37,148 nucleotides of DNA from Chryseobacterium sp. (GCA_030146295.1 JASLCD010000130.1:1-37148); one strand, 5' to 3'. Positions 1 to 9,067 are shown, counted from the first letter of the stretch. Numbers and translations: made by a program. Notes: generated from the sequence alone by a model not told the origin.

Positions 1-32
1 AACGTGTATAATGTTTTGCCAAAGGTATTTAT

Positions 33-40
33 TAACTTTG
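33..40 (+). promoter_or_regulatory. Possible -7 promoter element for the XRE gene
   Basis: TAACTTTG matches the Bacteroidota -7 consensus TAnnTTTG and lies about 57 bases before the ATG at 97. A TTTG at 15-18 could be the -33 box, but the spacing of 14 bases is shorter than the usual 19 or so, so this is tentative. Confidence 0.3.
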
Positions 41-96
41 TTGGAGGCTAATAGATAATCTTCTAAAATATACCGAAAACTACTAAAACAAAAACG

Positions 97-390
97 ATGA
101 AAGTATGTGGACAAAATATCAGGAAAATACGCAGGAATAAAGATCTTACGCAAGAATATATGGCTTTTGAAATGGGAATTTCCCAGAAGGCATATTCCGA
201 TATTGAAAATTCCAAGGTGAAGATTAACCTGGAAATACTGACTAAAATATCAGCTATTTTAGACATCAAGCCTTCTGATATTTGCAGTATCTCCCATAAA
301 TGTGGAATAGATGCATATGAAGACAAATATCAGAGCCTTCTGGAGTACATGAAAAATAATAATATTTCGATTCCGAAAGAATTTTTGTAG
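97..390 (+). CDS. Small XRE-family helix-turn-helix regulator
   Basis: This 97-residue protein is a single lambda-repressor-like HTH (about residues 5-66) with a short tail. The pattern NIRKIRRNKDLTQEYMA, then MGISQKAYSDIEN and INLEILTKISAILDI, is the usual five-helix XRE arrangement, with the recognition helix around SQKAYSDIE. It has no partner toxin or metallopeptidase next to it and ends at its own strong terminator, so it appears to be monocistronic. Stand-alone XRE proteins of this size are common in Chryseobacterium and often carry a general 'HTH transcriptional regulator' label. Its target is unknown. The family call is firm and the role is not. Confidence 0.85.
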   Translation: MKVCGQNIRKIRRNKDLTQEYMAFEMGISQKAYSDIENSKVKINLEILTKISAILDIKPSDICSISHKCGIDAYEDKYQSLLEYMKNNNISIPKEFL

Positions 391-435
391 ACTCAGGTTT
401 TTCGTTTTTACATTAAATTTTATTATCATAAAACA

Positions 436-470
436 ATGATCTCCCCGGACAGAGGGAGATCATATTTTTT
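436..470 (+). terminator. Rho-independent terminator after the XRE gene
   Basis: A perfect 10-bp stem, ATGATCTCCC (436-445) with GGGAGATCAT (454-463), has an 8-nt loop and is followed by a run of T. It lies 46 bases past the stop codon at 390. Confidence 0.85.
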
Positions 471-645
471 TGCGAACAAAAATAGACTGTGTTTCTAGTA
501 GTACGCCTGATGATAGCGCTGATGAGGGAACAAATTTTGGTTTTTTCAAATTTATTATAATCGATACATTATTAATAAATATTTATGTAGAAAAAAATTC
601 ACATAATTGTGGATAAATATTTACATTAAATTTAATTTTCTATAA

Positions 646-653
646 TATATTTG
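646..653 (+). promoter_or_regulatory. -7 promoter element for the sensor kinase operon
   Basis: TATATTTG fits TAnnTTTG exactly and lies 27 bases before the ATG at 680, a typical leader length in Flavobacteriia. A clear TTTG -33 box is not seen at the expected distance. The rest of the 391-679 gap is AT-rich and otherwise featureless apart from the terminator. Confidence 0.5.
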
Positions 654-679
654 TCATAAATATAACGCTGGCTTACTGA

Positions 680-3649
680 ATGAAGCTGTTTTACTTTCTT
701 TCACTCTTATTTTTCTTATGTATTAAAGGACAAAGTTATACTACCCAATGGTATAACATGGATAATGGTCTGCCTCAAAACAGCATCAAAGACATTGTAA
801 AAGATAAATATGGGTTTATTTGGCTATCTATGGAAGGTAGGGTAGTACGGTACGATGGAAGTAATTTTGTACAGTACAGAAATTTTAAATTCAAAAACTT
901 AAGCTTCGGTGATTTCTTTGGGAACATACAAAAAGACAGTATTACAATTTTTAATGCTTCCGAAAAAGATGTACTTCTGATTTCTCAAAGAAAACCACAT
1001 ACGATATCATCTGATCAGGTTTTTAAGCTGGGAAGTACAGGAAATCAGAAGATATATAAACAACTTGTAAAAAATAATGTTACCGTAAGATTTATTTCTT
1101 ACATCGATTCTTATTTTATCCGGTTAAGTACAGGCTCTTATTATTTTGAAAATAATAAAATTACTTACGTTGATAAGAGAAGTAAAAAAAATATCATAAT
1201 TGATCTGAGATTCCCTCATTATAAATTAAAGAAATTGTTTGTGCATGGGGATCATGTTTTTATTGTTGACAATGAAAATAAAAAAATATTTCAGTTGTAT
1301 CAGGGGAAATATTCTTATCTCAATGCACCAGCTCTTTATGCTGATCCGGAAACAAAAATTTATTGGCAGCAAATTACCGGACAGGTATTCTTGATCAATC
1401 ATGGTAAAATATACAGAAGCGAATTCTCGGAAGGAAAATTCAAACTCACTTATTTGTTAGAATATAGCGACATTGATAAAGATATTTCAGGGACCATGTT
1501 TTATGATGACGCTGTTCATAAGTTATACATCGGGAGCTCCATTAATGGGCTAAAAATTCTAAGCCTTTCCAATTTCTCTGTTTCCAGAAAGAGCTTGCCT
1601 TATCAGGATGAGGTTTGCTATGCAGCAATTCCTTATGGGGATGATTCCGTTCTTACCCAGGAAGGTATTAAATATTCTCAGAGCTCGTCAGAAAGAATAT
1701 ATTCTGCTCCTCAATCTTATGATAAGCGATATATACTGGAGGATAACTCCGGAAATCTGGTGTATCGTGAAAATAATTCTATTCATATAAGGAGTAAAAA
1801 TTCCGGATTTGCAACATATGATTCTATTTCTTTTAAAGGGAAAGAGATTGACGGGTTGTATAAAAGCGGAGGTCTGTACATGGCATCTCTTGTTAGAGGA
1901 AAAAAATCTTATGTTTATATATTTAAACATGATCATTTTAAGGAGATTGAGAGAATTATTTCTTGTAAAGATAATATAGATGCTATTATAAGATATGATA
2001 AAGACCTTCTTTATCTGGGAAGTAATGGTGGAATCTATGTATATTCCCTTACTCAGAATAAAGTGGTGATGATTGTCGGAAAAGGACTTCCGGTAAAACA
2101 GATCATCAGGACAAAAGACCGGAATATATGGTTGACGACCTACAACAGAGGAATTTATTTAATAAGAGGTCAAAAGGTTATTAAGATTCCGTCTGATAAA
2201 AATGATTTTCTGGCCAATGCTCATTATCTCTTGGAAGATCAAAGCTCCAATTTATGGATCTCATCCGATAATGGTTTGTTTAAAGTGAATGAAAATACCC
2301 TTCTGCAATATATCAAAGCTCCGAAGGAAACACTCACTTATTATCGGTATACCAAAATGCATGGTCTTTTAAATAATGAATTCAATGGAAGTGCCAACCC
2401 CTGTGCCCATCAATTGAAGGATGGGGAATTTGTTTTTCCATCTATGGGAGGATTTGTCTTTTTCAATCCGGAAAATGTAAAAACCTATTATCCGGAGGCT
2501 GAAAGCATTTATCTGGAAAGAGCAAGAGTAAATGGGAAGATGATTCAGCTGAACAACAAATTGTTTCTGGAATGCGGTTATAAAAATGCTGAACTTTATA
2601 TTGATATTCCTTACTATTCCGATTTGGAAAATATTTATCTGCAGGCAAAACTTTCGGATAACGAAAATACGCCATGGGTTGATATTAAAAGCGATAAAAC
2701 CTTCCGGGTAGGCAATTTACAACCTGGTAATTATAATTTTTTAGTTCGGTTCTTATCTTCTGAGACTGGAAAATTTGTTTATAAAACGATTCCTGTAGAA
2801 GTGGAAGCCTATTTCTATCAGACCCTTCTTTTTAAAATCCTGATGGCTGGGATTGCTATTTTCATCGTTTTGGTGATTGTGCAGACGAGGACCAATTTTT
2901 TACGATTGAAAAATAAAGTTCTGAAAAATACGCTCGTTGATAAAGATAAAGAGCTGCTTGAAACGAATAATAAGCTGAAAAACGAATCTGATTACCAAAA
3001 AAAGCTGGTGGAAAGCATTAGCCATGATATTACTACACCTGTCAAATTTATTGCACTTCTCTCCCAGGAACTACATCAGTCCGTAGATCTTAAGACTCAA
3101 AAAAAATATTTTGACAGCATTTATAAAACTTCAGAACAGCTGTATAAATTTACCTTAAGCCTTAAAGAGTACACAGAACTGTACAAACAGGAAAATATAA
3201 CAGGTGAAGAATATTCAATCTATGATCTGATTGAAACCAAAAGGTTGTTATTTGAAGAAATAGCAGCAAGGAAAAATACATTTATATATAATTTTTGTGA
3301 TCATCAACTGAAGAGCAGGCTTAACAAAAATATTCTCCTTACGGTTTTTCATAATATCATCGATAATGCAGTGAAAAATACTTCGGATGGTGAAATTATC
3401 ATCACATCTGCCTCTGCAGAATCACATATAGAAATCAGTATCGCAGATACCGGCAGTGGGATGTCCGATGAACAACGGATTTACTATTCCGAACTTTTTA
3501 AGACAAAAGGCAGTGAACATATGATTTTTAAAAACTATGGATTAGGTCTTCACATGGTTGTTCAGCTCATGATGAAAATTAATTCCGAAATGACTTTTCA
3601 TAAAAATACTCCTACTGGAACCATTATTAAAATTCTTATTAAAATATGA
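680..3649 (+). CDS. Two-component sensor histidine kinase with periplasmic propeller and Y_Y_Y domain
   Basis: The 989-residue protein starts with a signal peptide (about residues 1-18) followed by a long periplasmic region built of two-component-regulator propeller blades; blade-like phrases include NGLPQNSIKDIVKDKYGFIW and SSNLWISSDNGLF. A Y_Y_Y-type beta domain (about 640-710) precedes one membrane helix (about 716-738). A coiled-coil linker leads to the HisKA helix with phospho-acceptor His782 in ESISHDITTPV. The ATPase domain has an N box near 891-900 (IIDNAVKN), a G1 box at Asp923 (DTGSGM) and a G2 box (GLGLHMV). Unlike BT-type hybrid systems it carries no receiver or AraC domain; the receiver is on the next gene, which overlaps its stop by four bases. 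The ligand is unknown. Confidence 0.93.
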   Translation: MKLFYFLSLLFFLCIKGQSYTTQWYNMDNGLPQNSIKDIVKDKYGFIWLSMEGRVVRYDGSNFVQYRNFKFKNLSFGDFFGNIQKDSITIFNASEKDVLLISQRKPHTISSDQVFKLGSTGNQKIYKQLVKNNVTVRFISYIDSYFIRLSTGSYYFENNKITYVDKRSKKNIIIDLRFPHYKLKKLFVHGDHVFIVDNENKKIFQLYQGKYSYLNAPALYADPETKIYWQQITGQVFLINHGKIYRSEFSEGKFKLTYLLEYSDIDKDISGTMFYDDAVHKLYIGSSINGLKILSLSNFSVSRKSLPYQDEVCYAAIPYGDDSVLTQEGIKYSQSSSERIYSAPQSYDKRYILEDNSGNLVYRENNSIHIRSKNSGFATYDSISFKGKEIDGLYKSGGLYMASLVRGKKSYVYIFKHDHFKEIERIISCKDNIDAIIRYDKDLLYLGSNGGIYVYSLTQNKVVMIVGKGLPVKQIIRTKDRNIWLTTYNRGIYLIRGQKVIKIPSDKNDFLANAHYLLEDQSSNLWISSDNGLFKVNENTLLQYIKAPKETLTYYRYTKMHGLLNNEFNGSANPCAHQLKDGEFVFPSMGGFVFFNPENVKTYYPEAESIYLERARVNGKMIQLNNKLFLECGYKNAELYIDIPYYSDLENIYLQAKLSDNENTPWVDIKSDKTFRVGNLQPGNYNFLVRFLSSETGKFVYKTIPVEVEAYFYQTLLFKILMAGIAIFIVLVIVQTRTNFLRLKNKVLKNTLVDKDKELLETNNKLKNESDYQKKLVESISHDITTPVKFIALLSQELHQSVDLKTQKKYFDSIYKTSEQLYKFTLSLKEYTELYKQENITGEEYSIYDLIETKRLLFEEIAARKNTFIYNFCDHQLKSRLNKNILLTVFHNIIDNAVKNTSDGEIIITSASAESHIEISIADTGSGMSDEQRIYYSELFKTKGSEHMIFKNYGLGLHMVVQLMMKINSEMTFHKNTPTGTIIKILIKI

Positions 3650-4260
3650 CAAAAAAAATACTCATTGCCGATGACCATCATGTAGTAAGAGTCGGGACAG
3701 CTATGATCCTGGAGAAAAATTTTAATCACTTTGAAGTTGATTTTGCAGAAACCTATGGAGAAGCCAAGCAGAAAATTGAATCTGAAAAATATGATCTGGT
3801 TATTCTGGATATTGAACTTCCCGGAAGTATTCTCAAATCTATGGTCAGAGAGATAAAAACCATTTCTGAAGATATTCTTGTCTTAATATTTACCTCCTAC
3901 AAAGAAAATATTGCCCTGCAGTATATTGAAGAAGGAGCGAATGGTTTTCTGAATAAACAGAGTGATCCGGAAAATTTTGTCAAAGCTGTTGAATCTGTCT
4001 TTAAAGAAGGGTATTATTATACTCCGGAGATTATGAATGAAATGCTGAAAGGAAATAAAAAGAAAAAAGCAGTAGATGATTTGTCGGAGAGAGAACTGCA
4101 GGTTTTTAATCTTTTGGCCAAAGGAAACGGAAACCTTGAAATTGCAAATGCACTCAACATTGAAGAGTCAACCGTTGGAACTTACAAACGAAGAGTTTAT
4201 CAGAAATTAAAGATTAGCAATCTGGTTGAGCTGTTGGAAATTTACAACGAAATACATTAA
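3646..4260 (+). CDS. NarL/LuxR-type response regulator
   Basis: The 204-residue protein has an N-terminal receiver domain with the acidic pair in IADDHH (residues 7-12), phospho-acceptor Asp55 in LVILDIELPG, and the switch lysine in GFLNKQ. A C-terminal LuxR-type HTH (about residues 140-204) shows LSERELQVFNLLAKGNGNLE and the recognition helix ESTVGTYKRRVYQKL. Its ATG sits inside the kinase stop codon (ATGA overlap), so the two are translationally coupled and surely cognate. A secreted adhesin-like protein lies next downstream, after a 178-base gap with two copies of a TACGTA-centred motif, which makes that gene a plausible target. Confidence 0.93.
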   Translation: MTKKILIADDHHVVRVGTAMILEKNFNHFEVDFAETYGEAKQKIESEKYDLVILDIELPGSILKSMVREIKTISEDILVLIFTSYKENIALQYIEEGANGFLNKQSDPENFVKAVESVFKEGYYYTPEIMNEMLKGNKKKKAVDDLSERELQVFNLLAKGNGNLEIANALNIEESTVGTYKRRVYQKLKISNLVELLEIYNEIH

Positions 4261-4303
4261 TAACACCATCTGTTGATGTCATAATACCGCTACATTTTTG
4301 TGG

Positions 4304-4432
4304 AAAAATACGTACAGGATCTGTGCTTCGTTTACCCGTTTTTCGCAGTAGGTTCGTATTGCGGAAACTTCTATTAAATAATTTATGATAATTGATAGTA
4401 TTCCGAACCCTTTAGATTCTAAAAATACGTAC
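4304..4432 (+). promoter_or_regulatory. Paired AAAAATACGTAC motif upstream of the secreted protein
   Basis: The 12-mer AAAAATACGTAC occurs at 4304-4315 and again at 4421-4432, the second copy ending six bases before the ATG at 4439. The core TACGTA is palindromic, as expected for a dimeric HTH protein. Between the copies lies an imperfect inverted repeat, with TTTCGCA near 4341 and TGCGGAAA near 4360. That the adjacent response regulator binds here is inference. Confidence 0.4.
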
Positions 4433-4438
4433 TTGTTT

Positions 4439-5383
4439 ATGAAAAAAAAGATGCTTTTCATGGCCCTATTGGCTGGTTTAAATTGTATTTCGGTAAACGC
4501 ACAGGTTGGAAATGTGGGGATTAATACTGCAAATCCCGGCAGTACCCTGACTGTCAATGGTTCATTTGCTGCAACATACAAAACAGCGACTGCAAGCGGT
4601 CCTGTTGGGGCCAATGATTACTATATTGCTTATAATGGAGCCGCTGATGGAATATTAACTCTGCCGGCGGCGATCAATGGTGCGGGTAATTTTACCGGAC
4701 GTACTTACCACTTTAAGAATACTGGAGTAAAAACTCTTACGATTTCTTCCAATGGTACTGAACTGATTGATGATCAGAATGGAAGCGGGCCGGGAGTTTC
4801 TTCCATTACAGTTCCTCCCGGATATTATGCGCTTCTGGTAAGTAAAGGAACTATTACCGGTACAACCTGGGAACTGGTGTTGGTTTCGAGTTCAAACAGT
4901 ATCCCTTCAGCAGAATCTACTTATCCTTTCTCGGCAGTGGCAACTACAGACAGACAGTCGTGTAACGCTACTGCAACCCCCTCCGATCCATGGATAAGAA
5001 CAGCAATTACCTATCCTCAGGGTACAATTCTTAATAAGGGGAATGTACTCAATACCTCTACGGGAGCTTTTACGGCACCCAATAACGGATACTACATGAT
5101 CCAGGGATCTACACAATTTGATAATGGTAATGTAGCGGGAAACCCGAATTTTACATGGACGGTACTTTACCTGATAAAAAATTATGCTCCGGGTAATGGA
5201 GGAAATATATTAGTTCAGTCTTATCAACCTACTGTGACTAGGGTTTTTGGTTCGAGTATTTCATGTATGGCATATCTGAGTGCAGGAGAAACAGTAAGCA
5301 TGGCTTCTGTAGCGGGGGTGTCCTCCGGTAACAAGTACGAAGTTGTGACAAGTACCATGTTCGGATACAAAATAGCGAATTAA
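4439..5383 (+). CDS. Secreted GIN-repeat adhesin-like protein
   Basis: The 314-residue product starts at the ATG at 4439 because this gives a clean signal peptide (MKKKMLFMALLAGL ... VNAQ). An in-frame ATG at 4385 would add 18 hydrophilic residues and would overlap the likely regulatory region. The mature protein begins with VGNVGINTANPGSTLTVNGS, the 'GIGT-x-x-P-x-x-x-L-x-V' pattern seen at the N-termini of many flavobacterial surface proteins and phage-tail-like beta repeats. The remainder is Gly/Ser/Thr-rich with no recognisable catalytic motif and no T9SS sorting tail. The C-terminal half (about 170-314) looks like a compact beta domain, possibly C1q/TNF-like. It lies downstream of the two-component system and is ended by its own terminator. 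Confidence 0.75.
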   Translation: MKKKMLFMALLAGLNCISVNAQVGNVGINTANPGSTLTVNGSFAATYKTATASGPVGANDYYIAYNGAADGILTLPAAINGAGNFTGRTYHFKNTGVKTLTISSNGTELIDDQNGSGPGVSSITVPPGYYALLVSKGTITGTTWELVLVSSSNSIPSAESTYPFSAVATTDRQSCNATATPSDPWIRTAITYPQGTILNKGNVLNTSTGAFTAPNNGYYMIQGSTQFDNGNVAGNPNFTWTVLYLIKNYAPGNGGNILVQSYQPTVTRVFGSSISCMAYLSAGETVSMASVAGVSSGNKYEVVTSTMFGYKIAN

Positions 5384-5402
5384 AATAATATTGATACTGT
5401 AG

Positions 5403-5439
5403 AAAAGGGGGCCTGATGAATAGATTAAGACCCCTTTTT
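5403..5439 (+). terminator. Terminator after the secreted protein
   Basis: AAAAGGGG (5403-5410) pairs with CCCCTTTT (5431-5438) across a 20-nt loop, and T residues continue after the stem. It starts 20 bases after the stop codon. Confidence 0.7.
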
Positions 5440-5584
5440 GTAATTGTATTTTACATTTTATCAGCAAAGGTATAAATAGAAAGAGGCTTTCCGGTTTGAA
5501 GAAGGGTGAATTGTCAATTTACCCCATGGAATGTGAATTTCTCTGAAAAGTTTTTATATATTTAGCGACCGAATAATTCATTCA

Positions 5585-7003
5585 ATGAGCAACGAAAATA
5601 AAACAGGAGAAAAGGAGACTTTAGTTAGAGGATTAACAAATCGACATATACAATTAATTGCCCTTGGAGGTGCTATAGGAACCGGGCTGTTTCTGGGAAT
5701 TGGACCGGCTGCAGTACTGGCAGGACCATCAGTAATTTTAGGCTATGCTTTAGCAGGAATTATTGCCTTTTTTATTATGCGTCAGCTTGGTGAAATGGTT
5801 GTTCAGGAACCCGTATCAGGAAGCTTTAGCCACTTTGCTTACAAATATTGGGGAAATTTCCCCGGTTTTGCTTCCGGATGGAACTACTGGATTCTCTACA
5901 TTCTGGTAAGTATGGCGGAACTTACCGCAATTGGACATTATATTCATTTTTGGTGGCCGGAAATTCCGCTCTGGGTATCCAGTTTATTCTTTTTCATAGT
6001 GATCAATGCGCTGAATCTGGCTTCAGTAAAGGTGTACGGTGAAACAGAGTTCTGGTTTTCCATCATCAAAGTAGTTGCGATTATTGCTATGATTGTCTTC
6101 GGTGTATACCTTTTGATAAGCGGTACAGGAGGCGAAAAAGCAACCATTACCAATTTATGGAATGACGGCGGATTCTTCCCGAAAGGGTTATTTAATAAAA
6201 CAGAAAGCGGATATTCGGGATTATTTTCAGCAATGGCCATGATCATGTTTTCTTTCGGTGGATTGGAACTGATCGGAATTACTGCTGCAGAAGCTAAAAA
6301 TCCGGAGAAAACCATTCCACAGGCTACCAATCAGGTGATCTATAGAATTCTTATTTTTTATGTAGGAGCTTTAGTAATCTTATTTTCTTTAAGCCCTTGG
6401 AGAGATATTACAGAAGGATCCAGTCCGTTCGTAATGGTATTTCAAAACCTGAATGGCCTTGAATTCAGTGTTTTTGGTAAAGTCATTCAGTTCAATACAT
6501 TGATTGCGAATGTTCTTAACCTGATTGTTTTAACAGCGGCTTTATCAGTATATAACAGTAGTGTTTACAGTAACAGCAGAATGCTTTTTGGGTTGGCTCA
6601 GCAGGGGAATGCTCCGAAGTTCCTGAAAAAACTGAATAAAAATTCTGTTCCTACCAATGCAATCATTATTTCTTCTTGCTTCGCCGGGATATGTATTATC
6701 ATTAATAAACTGGTACCGGAAAAAGCTTTTGAATACCTAATGGCTTTGGTGGTATCTACTTTGATTATCAACTGGCTGATGATATGCTACACCCATTTGA
6801 AATTTAAAAAATCTATAAATACATCAGGAATTCATTCAAAGTTCCCTTCTATATTTTATCCTGTATCCAATTATATCTGTATTGCCTTTTTGATTCTGAT
6901 ATTAGGATTGATGAGTATTACAGGAATGGAAATTCAGGTTATTTTGATTCCTGTCTGGATTGGCTTCCTGTTCTTTATGTACAAATTGTACAAACCGAGC
7001 TAA
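5585..7003 (+). CDS. Amino acid permease, AAT (AroP/CycA-like) family
   Basis: The 472-residue protein is a 12-helix APC-superfamily transporter. Family marks are the N-terminal RGLTNRHIQLIALGGAIGTG with the unwound GAIGTGLFLG stretch of helix 1, then IAFFIMRQLGEMVVQEPVSG, and the helix 6 segment FSFGGLELIGITAAEAKNPE. These are hallmarks of the AAT family, which imports neutral, aromatic or D-amino acids together with protons. The substrate cannot be read from sequence. The usual N-terminal cytoplasmic stretch of about 15 residues and the total length fit the family. It is a single-gene unit with its own terminator. Confidence 0.93.
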   Translation: MSNENKTGEKETLVRGLTNRHIQLIALGGAIGTGLFLGIGPAAVLAGPSVILGYALAGIIAFFIMRQLGEMVVQEPVSGSFSHFAYKYWGNFPGFASGWNYWILYILVSMAELTAIGHYIHFWWPEIPLWVSSLFFFIVINALNLASVKVYGETEFWFSIIKVVAIIAMIVFGVYLLISGTGGEKATITNLWNDGGFFPKGLFNKTESGYSGLFSAMAMIMFSFGGLELIGITAAEAKNPEKTIPQATNQVIYRILIFYVGALVILFSLSPWRDITEGSSPFVMVFQNLNGLEFSVFGKVIQFNTLIANVLNLIVLTAALSVYNSSVYSNSRMLFGLAQQGNAPKFLKKLNKNSVPTNAIIISSCFAGICIIINKLVPEKAFEYLMALVVSTLIINWLMICYTHLKFKKSINTSGIHSKFPSIFYPVSNYICIAFLILILGLMSITGMEIQVILIPVWIGFLFFMYKLYKPS

Positions 7004-7031
7004 GCATATAAAACAAATTTAAAGATGTTTT

Positions 7032-7066
7032 AAAAAGGTGAAAATTAAATGATTTTCACCTTTTTT
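7032..7066 (+). terminator. Terminator after the permease gene
   Basis: A perfect 14-bp inverted repeat, AAAAAGGTGAAAAT (7032-7045) with ATTTTCACCTTTTT (7052-7065), has a 6-nt loop and ends in T residues. Its symmetric A and T flanks could allow it to act in both directions. Confidence 0.9.
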
Positions 7067-7202
7067 GCTTTTATTTCTGTAAATTGGTAGTAGGATATCT
7101 TTTGAAAATATATCCTAATTTCTATCGTTTTGGCTGGCTGAATATTTTCAGTTGTTTGGAAAGAATGTCAATTTAGGACAAGATTTGTTTTTTGGAGAGA
7201 TG

Positions 7203-7210
7203 TAATTTTG
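7203..7210 (+). promoter_or_regulatory. -7 promoter element before the exported protein pair
   Basis: TAATTTTG fits TAnnTTTG. It lies downstream of the earliest in-frame ATG (7192), so transcripts from here could not use that codon. This supports the start at 7270. A TTTG at 7184-7187 is the best -33 candidate, with somewhat short spacing. Confidence 0.45.
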
Positions 7211-7269
7211 CACCTGTAAATCATCACAACAATGCATTTACAATGTACAACTTCAAAAAAACAAATAGA

Positions 7270-7881
7270 ATGAAAAATATATTTCTCCTCATCTTATTAT
7301 TCCCTTTTGGTGCAAAGTCACAAATTTCTGTCCAGGCTTATGGCGGAAATAAAGAGACTGAACTTTTGGGAATTTATAGTAAAGATTTCAGTGGCAAATG
7401 GAATTACTTTGCTTCAGGAACAATCAGCTACGACTATTCCTTAAAGAAGGTTACCCCGGAACTCTACCAGAATATTAATTATGGAATTGATAAAAACCTG
7501 GGAGTATCTGCAGGAGTTCACATTTCAGATAAAGATATTATGCCTTCTGTAGGATTGGCATATGGAAAAGAAACCGATGTTTTTGCCATCAATGTATTTC
7601 CTGCATTTACTTATTCCACTGATGCAAAAGAATTCGGCCTTGGACTCTATACTTTATTGGAATATACCCCGAAAATCAATGAGAAGCTTAATCTTTACAG
7701 TATGCTGATTGTAGAATCCGATTTCAGTTTTAAAGAACATCAGTCCAGCAGTCAGGTGATCCGTTTAGGAATAGAAAATAAGAAAAAAATGCAGCTGGGA
7801 ATAGGAAGCAATATCTCCCAGGCAGGAAGCAGCTTTGAAACTGATGTTAATTTCGGTGTATTTATTGGAAAGAAATTTTAA
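7270..7881 (+). CDS. Putative exported beta-barrel-like protein
   Basis: The start at 7270 gives a 203-residue product with an immediate signal peptide (MKNIFLLILLFPFGAKSQ). Earlier in-frame ATGs at 7192 and 7243 would add hydrophilic residues, and 7192 lies before the likely promoter. The mature chain alternates short amphipathic strands with Gly/Asn turns (for example NYGIDKNLGVSAGVHISDKD and GLGLYTLLEYTPK) and ends in VNFGVFIGKKF. A final strand ending in an aromatic residue is typical of outer-membrane barrels. No family is recognised. Only four bases separate it from the agmatine deiminase, so the two are probably co-transcribed, though a functional link is not shown. Confidence 0.65.
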   Translation: MKNIFLLILLFPFGAKSQISVQAYGGNKETELLGIYSKDFSGKWNYFASGTISYDYSLKKVTPELYQNINYGIDKNLGVSAGVHISDKDIMPSVGLAYGKETDVFAINVFPAFTYSTDAKEFGLGLYTLLEYTPKINEKLNLYSMLIVESDFSFKEHQSSSQVIRLGIENKKKMQLGIGSNISQAGSSFETDVNFGVFIGKKF

Positions 7882-7885
7882 TGAT

Positions 7886-8992
7886 ATGAAAAAATTATTC
7901 ACACTCACTTTTATATTGAGTTTTATACTAAGTATGGCACAGACAGATTATCATTTTCCCGAAGAATCTTCACGGCATGAAGGAACGTGGCTGCAATGGC
8001 CGCATCACTATCAACATGGTATGACTTATCGTAAAAGAGTAGAGCAGACATGGGTGGATATGACAAAAGCTCTTCAGGAAGGCGAAAAAGTTCACATTAT
8101 TGCTTATAATGCTGAGGAAAAAAACAGAATTATCCATCTTCTGGAAGAAAATAAAGTCCCTATGAAGAATATTGATTTCAGAATTTACCCTACCGATGAT
8201 GTATGGATCAGAGATAATGGACCTATTTTCGTCAAAGACAGCAAAGGAAATGTTCTCATTGAAGACTGGGGATTTAACGGCTGGGGCGAGAAATTTGATT
8301 TTGAAAACTGTGATGAAATTCCACAAAAGATAGGCGCAGATCTGGGGATAAAAGTGATCGACCTGAATGAAGAAATGGTAAACGAAGGCGGTTCTGTAGA
8401 AACCGATGGAAATGGCGTTTTGATGGCTTGTAAAAGTTCGGTAATCAGTCAGAAAAAAGGGGCTACCAGAAATAAAGACATTACTCAGAAAGAAGCTGAA
8501 GAAATGTTTGAAACCTATTATGGAGTATCCAAAGTGATTTGGCTGGAGGGTGTGACGGGGCTGGATGTTACAGATATGCATATTGATGGTTTCATGAAAT
8601 TTATTGATCATAATACCATGATTACAATGAAAGAAGATGATCTTCTTGATCTTGGACTTTCTGAAAAAGATGTCAATACCCTTTATACAGCAACCAATGT
8701 GGATGGAAAAGAATATAAAAAAGTCTATGTACCGGCTACCAAGAATAAAGTGAAAACAGCATACGGAAAGCAGCTGGAGGAAAAAGGTTCCTATGTCAAT
8801 TATTATGTAGCCAATAATGTGGTATTGGTTCCAAACTATGGAGATCCCAATGATACACTTGCGAATAGTATTATTCAGAAACAATATCCGGATAGAAAAG
8901 TAATTGGAATAGACGTAAGAAATCTATATGAAAACGGAGGAATGGTACATTGTGTTACCCAGCAGCAGCCAGCCGGAAATCTGGTAAGATAA
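7886..8992 (+). CDS. Exported agmatine deiminase / PPAD-family enzyme
   Basis: The 368-residue product is of the guanidino-group-modifying (pentein) superfamily, agmatine deiminase branch, which converts agmatine to N-carbamoylputrescine and ammonia. Visible family marks are the N-terminal HEGTWLQWPH, the substrate-site stretch DDVWIRDNGPIF, EGGSVETDGNGVL, the catalytic-acid region DVTDMHIDGFMKF, and the C-terminal GGMVHCVTQQQP with nucleophile Cys356. Length matches the family. The start at 7886 gives a signal peptide (MKKLFTLTFILSFILSMAQ); most agmatine deiminases are cytoplasmic, so export is the odd point. Porphyromonas-type peptidylarginine deiminases share this fold and are secreted, so protein arginine is an alternative substrate, but no T9SS tail follows the core. 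Confidence 0.9.
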   Translation: MKKLFTLTFILSFILSMAQTDYHFPEESSRHEGTWLQWPHHYQHGMTYRKRVEQTWVDMTKALQEGEKVHIIAYNAEEKNRIIHLLEENKVPMKNIDFRIYPTDDVWIRDNGPIFVKDSKGNVLIEDWGFNGWGEKFDFENCDEIPQKIGADLGIKVIDLNEEMVNEGGSVETDGNGVLMACKSSVISQKKGATRNKDITQKEAEEMFETYYGVSKVIWLEGVTGLDVTDMHIDGFMKFIDHNTMITMKEDDLLDLGLSEKDVNTLYTATNVDGKEYKKVYVPATKNKVKTAYGKQLEEKGSYVNYYVANNVVLVPNYGDPNDTLANSIIQKQYPDRKVIGIDVRNLYENGGMVHCVTQQQPAGNLVR

Positions 8993-9018
8993 ATTCAAAA
9001 AATGAAGTGGTTTTTTTT

Positions 9019-9067
9019 GCATCAGGTGAACTCAATTGAATACATTGGCTTCACTTGATGCTTTTTT
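9019..9067 (+). terminator. Terminator after the agmatine deiminase gene
   Basis: GCATCAGGTGAA (9019-9030) pairs with TTCACTTGATGC (9050-9061) with one G-T pair, followed by TTTTTT at 9062-9067. The loop is 19 nt. Confidence 0.75.

Noticed and set aside
5944..6330. 128-residue minus-strand frame inside the permease gene
   Set aside because: It lies within a conserved transporter and shows no domain; it arises from the base composition of the opposite strand.
7970..8884. Long 304-residue open frame on the minus strand opposite the agmatine deiminase gene
   Set aside because: The plus strand encodes a complete enzyme with catalytic motifs; the reverse frame has an odd Phe/His/Ile-rich composition and no promoter, so it is a shadow.
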